NCBI GenBank assembly: GCA_050999155.1
Contig: JBPCPM010000036.1
Coordinates: forward strand, 1-25,521
Source of the DNA: JBPCPM01 sp050999155
Lineage (GTDB): Bacteria; Actinomycetota; Thermoleophilia; Solirubrobacterales; 70-9
DNA: 25,521 nt
Direction: 5' to 3'
Below are positions 23,120 to 25,521 of this stretch, piece after piece (the stretch's first letter is position 1; every line of letters starts with the position of its first letter). The position numbers were made by a program, and so were the translations under genes. The notes beneath the pieces were generated by a model. That model was not told where the DNA came from and ran no database searches. It saw only the letters and a list, made by a program, of their open reading frames with translations.

Positions 23120-23569
23120 TCACCCGTTGGCGGACTCGATGTCCGCCAGGTGGCCGATGTTGCGGCGGTCGGACTCATCGTCGCTGGGCTGCCCCGCGAA
23201 CCACGCGTCGAGAATCTCGCCCAGCTCGGCCTCCGACGTGGTCCGCAGGCTCAGGGCGAGGACGTTGGCGTCGTTCCACCGGCGCGCCCCGGACGCGGTC
23301 GACGCGTCGGCGCACAGCGCCGCGCGCGCACCCGGCACCTTGTTGGCGGCGATCGAGGCGCCGGTGCCCGTCCAGCAGCAGACGACGGCCTGATCGGCGC
23401 GTCCCTCGGCGACATCGCGGGCGGCGGCCTCGCTCGCCCACGCCCAGTCGTCAGGCTCGTCAGGGCGCAGCGCGCCGTGCACGATCGGCTGGTGGCCTCG
23501 CTGGGCGAGGGCTTGGACGACCGCCTCGGCGACCCCGGTGCGCTCGTCGGCTGCCACGGCGATCCGCAT
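23120..23569 (-). CDS. RpiB/LacAB-family sugar-phosphate isomerase-like protein
   Basis: This 149-residue protein has the length and fold signature of ribose-5-phosphate isomerase B: IAVAADE at the N-terminus, CWTGTGASIAANKVPGARAA (65-84), and NDANVLALSLR (99-109). The Cys that acts in proton transfer is kept (C65, preceded by C64), but the following Gly is Trp66. The DHAG motif is D8-E9, lacking the His. The ring-opening His of (Q/R)HND is Trp98. A C-terminal DRRNI supplies possible phosphate-binding Arg residues. The enzyme family interconverts aldose and ketose phosphates; with both His positions replaced, the substrate may differ from ribose-5-phosphate. It starts at ATG 23569, divergent from the dehalogenase gene with a 70-bp gap. 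Confidence 0.88.
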   Translation of the reverse strand: MRIAVAADERTGVAEAVVQALAQRGHQPIVHGALRPDEPDDWAWASEAAARDVAEGRADQAVVCCWTGTGASIAANKVPGARAALCADASTASGARRWNDANVLALSLRTTSEAELGEILDAWFAGQPSDDESDRRNIGHLADIESANG

Positions 23570-23639
23570 GGATCGAGCATACGGCGCGGCATCGGTTCAA
23601 CCGCGACACCATTGCGCCGCGACGGCATAGAGTCGTTGT

Positions 23640-24512
23640 ATGGACGTGCACCGGACCGACGACGAGCGGTTTCGCGACCTCCCCGGGTGGCCGTACGAGC
23701 CGCGGTACGCCGAGGTCGACGGGCTGCGCGTGCACTACGTCGACGAAGGCGAAGGCCGGCCGATCGTGTGCTTCCACGGTGAGCCCGACTGGGGCTACCT
23801 GTACCGGAAGATGATCGGGCCGCTGGTCGACGCCGGATACCGCGTCATCTGTCCCGACCTCCCGGGGTTCGGTCGCTCCGACAAGCCCACCGACCGCGAC
23901 TGGTACAGCTACGACCGCCACAGCCGGGCGATGGACGGCCTGCTCGACGGCCTCGACCTCCACGACGCCGTCGTCGTTGGCGGTGATTGGGGCGGGCCCA
24001 TCGGGTTGCGGTGGGCGGTCGAACACGAGGACCAGGTAGGGGCGCTCGTGGTGCTCAACACCGGGCTGTTCACCGGCCAGGTCAGCAAGGGGTTCATGGC
24101 CTGGCGGTCGTTCGCCGCCGACAACCCCGACCTGCCGATCGGGATGGTCATGCAGGGGGCGACGACGACCGAGCTGCCCGACGACGTCATCGCCGCGTAC
24201 GAGGCGCCCTTCCCCACGGCCGAATCGAAGGCTGGCGCCGCGATGTTCCCGTTGCTGGTCCCCACCGACGAGCAGGACCCCAGCGCGGAGACGATGCGCC
24301 GTGTGTCCGACCGCCTGGCGGAGTGGGCCAAGCCGGCGCTCGTGTGCTTCTCGGATTCCGACCCGGTGTTTCCCCACCCGCAGGCGGGGCAGCAGTTCGT
24401 GGACCTGATCCCGACCGCCGGCCCGCAGACGACGATCGAGGGGGCCTCGCACTTCGTCCAGGAGGATCGGGGCGAGCAGGTGGCAGACCACATCATCGAG
24501 TTCCTGAGCTGA
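23640..24512 (+). CDS. Haloalkane dehalogenase (HLD-I / DhlA-type)
   Basis: This 290-residue alpha/beta hydrolase has a complete HLD-I active site. Nucleophile D116 with halide-binding W117 sits in GGDWGGPIG; the second halide Trp is W155 in GFMAWRSFA, placed as W175 of DhlA. The oxyanion/HGEP region is HGEPDWGYLYRKM (46-58), the acid is D241 in FSDSDPVF, and the base is H271 in ASHFVQED. These enzymes hydrolyse carbon-halogen bonds to an alcohol and halide in the cytoplasm. The cap domain (about 145-215) contains APFPTAESKAGAAMFP, also DhlA-like. Start ATG 23640 gives the standard length. An alpha/beta hydrolase gene follows on the same strand, but after a 157-bp gap, so co-transcription is uncertain. 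A closely related non-dehalogenating hydrolase is less likely given both Trp residues. Confidence 0.93.
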   Translation: MDVHRTDDERFRDLPGWPYEPRYAEVDGLRVHYVDEGEGRPIVCFHGEPDWGYLYRKMIGPLVDAGYRVICPDLPGFGRSDKPTDRDWYSYDRHSRAMDGLLDGLDLHDAVVVGGDWGGPIGLRWAVEHEDQVGALVVLNTGLFTGQVSKGFMAWRSFAADNPDLPIGMVMQGATTTELPDDVIAAYEAPFPTAESKAGAAMFPLLVPTDEQDPSAETMRRVSDRLAEWAKPALVCFSDSDPVFPHPQAGQQFVDLIPTAGPQTTIEGASHFVQEDRGEQVADHIIEFLS

Positions 24513-24669
24513 AGGACAGCGAGCGGTGGCAGAGCGGAAAATCGGGCCGTTGCCCTCCGTGTGGGGCGGCAGGAGTTCCGAGGCGGGTCATCGAACATCC
24601 CGCCAGGCCAAGGGCCCGGGCGGTGGACAGGGTGCCCGCGGACGCCGATACGGCTCCCGAAGCCTCGCC
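24513..24669 (+). other. Intergenic region before the last hydrolase
   Basis: The 157 bp hold no convincing gene. The perfect 6-bp stem GGCGGG/CCCGCC (24582-24587 and 24599-24604, 11-nt loop) could be a weak terminator of the dehalogenase gene. A tRNA-like string near 24524-24537 is not supported by the rest of a cloverleaf. No good promoter is visible. Confidence 0.35.
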
Positions 24670-25521
24670 ATGCTCGCCCACCAGGACATTCAGCTCGCCA
24701 ACGGCCGCGTCCTGCGCGTGGGGACGACCGGCGGCACTGGCCCGCCCCTGGTCCTGCTGCACGGGCTGCTGGATTCGGGTGAGGGATGGGCCGGCGTGCT
24801 CGAGGCCACACGGCGCCCCGGCGTCGCCATCGACCTTCCCGGCTTCGGCGGATCAGACCTGCCGGCGCGGGCCCGGATCGGCGGGTACGCCGACGCCGTG
24901 GTCGAGGCGCTCGAGCGTCTCGACATCGGAGACTGCGTGATGGTCGGCCACTCCCTCGGAGGGGCCGTCGCCACCGCGGTCATGGAGCGGGCCCGCAGCC
25001 GCGTCAACGCCGCGCTGCTCCTGGCCCCCGCGGGCTACGGGCGCATCTCGATGGCCGAGCTCTTCGCCCGGCCCGGGGTCCGGGAGGTCAGCGCCCTCGC
25101 CCTGTCGGGGCTGCTGCGCAGCCGGATGGCGGTCGGCACCGCCTACTCGGCGCTGGTGGCCAACGGCGTCCAGGCCGATCCGGCCCTGTTGCACCGGCTC
25201 AGTACCCGTGCGGTGGCCGGCGCCGCGGGAACTCGCGCCGCACTCATCGCCCTCGATGCGTCCGGTCGCTCCCGCGGGGCGTTCCACCGGCGGACGATCA
25301 GCTTCGACGGGCCGGTCACCGCGCTGTGGGGCAGCGACGACCAGCTCGTCCCCCTCGACCACGCCCATCACCTTCAACGGTCCATTCCCCACGCCGAGGT
25401 CGAGATCTGGTACCGGATGGGCCACCATCCGCAAGTCGAGCAGCCCAAGCGACTGGTCGAGCTGATGGAGCAGACCGTCCAGCGAGGGCGCGACGAGCAG
25501 GCGCGCCGGGCGGCGCGCCGC
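24670..25521 (+). CDS. Alpha/beta hydrolase (3' partial)
   Basis: Frame 1 is open from ATG 24670 to the right edge (284 codons, no stop). It contains the alpha/beta hydrolase features PLVLLHGLLDSGEGW (oxyanion HG), IDLPGFGGSDLP, the nucleophile elbow VGHSLGGA (Ser in GHSLG), the acid region LWGSDDQLVP and the base His in MGHHPQVEQP. The order and spacing fit a serine hydrolase, such as an esterase, lipase or C-C bond hydrolase. The tail after the His helix is Arg-rich (RGRDEQARRAARR). Because almost the whole fold is present, only a short C-terminus should be missing. Substrate is unknown. Its position after a haloalkane dehalogenase may be coincidental. Confidence 0.88.
   Translation, partial: MLAHQDIQLANGRVLRVGTTGGTGPPLVLLHGLLDSGEGWAGVLEATRRPGVAIDLPGFGGSDLPARARIGGYADAVVEALERLDIGDCVMVGHSLGGAVATAVMERARSRVNAALLLAPAGYGRISMAELFARPGVREVSALALSGLLRSRMAVGTAYSALVANGVQADPALLHRLSTRAVAGAAGTRAALIALDASGRSRGAFHRRTISFDGPVTALWGSDDQLVPLDHAHHLQRSIPHAEVEIWYRMGHHPQVEQPKRLVELMEQTVQRGRDEQARRAARR

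Noticed and set aside
24524..24604. tRNA-like sequence (D-arm-like GGTGGCAGAGCGG and a later GTCATCGAAC hairpin)
   Set aside because: There is no matching 7-bp acceptor stem, no TTCGAAT-type T-loop and no anticodon arm of proper length.

Overview
The window is about 25.5 kb of very GC-rich, tightly packed bacterial DNA with GTG/ATG starts, many 1-4 nt gene overlaps and almost no A/T-rich intergenic DNA. High GC, an actinobacterial flavour of the proteins, and secreted calcium-binding-repeat proteins that end in a Cys-capped motif suggest a Thermoleophilia/Solirubrobacterales-like actinobacterium. That placement is an inference, since the window has no rRNA gene. I see no rRNA, tRNA, CRISPR array, insertion sequence or prophage.

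Left part (1-12476, all plus strand). A 5'-truncated alkylglycerone-phosphate-synthase-like flavoprotein overlaps a ketopantoate-reductase-family protein by ATGA. Then comes a two-copy, 53-bp palindrome-bearing repeat, followed by two tandem paralogous genes for secreted proteins (signal peptide, beta-propeller, two glycine/aspartate-rich nonapeptide arrays). A secreted family 2 glycoside hydrolase follows. A translationally coupled trio comes next: extended SDR epimerase/dehydratase, metallo-beta-lactamase-fold hydrolase, NodB-type polysaccharide deacetylase. The stretch from 2.8 to 9.6 kb is devoted to exported surface or matrix proteins and a carbohydrate-active enzyme.

Middle (12526-18749). 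On the minus strand, a PfkB sugar kinase, MobA, citrate synthase (GltA) and two small unknown proteins run in one direction. Divergent from the kinase are a quinone-oxidoreductase-type MDR enzyme and a DEAD-box RNA helicase with a DbpA-type RNA-binding tail, closed by a 13-bp hairpin.

Right part (18750-25521). After a 340-bp gene-free stretch lie, on the minus strand, an ECF-like sigma factor fused to a zinc-finger anti-sigma-like module, a membrane segment and a Pro/Thr/Ala-rich tail; a HAD hydrolase; and an ACAD10/11-type acyl-CoA dehydrogenase. Next are a small internally duplicated four-helix membrane protein, a divergent RpiB-like isomerase, a haloalkane dehalogenase of the DhlA type with a complete active site, and an alpha/beta hydrolase that runs off the right edge.

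No defence or mobile system is evident. The strongest leads are the palindromic repeat pair, the sigma/anti-sigma membrane fusion, the propeller-RTX paralogue pair, the split ACAD10/11-like gene pair, and several enzymes with replaced key residues (PanE-like, RpiB-like).
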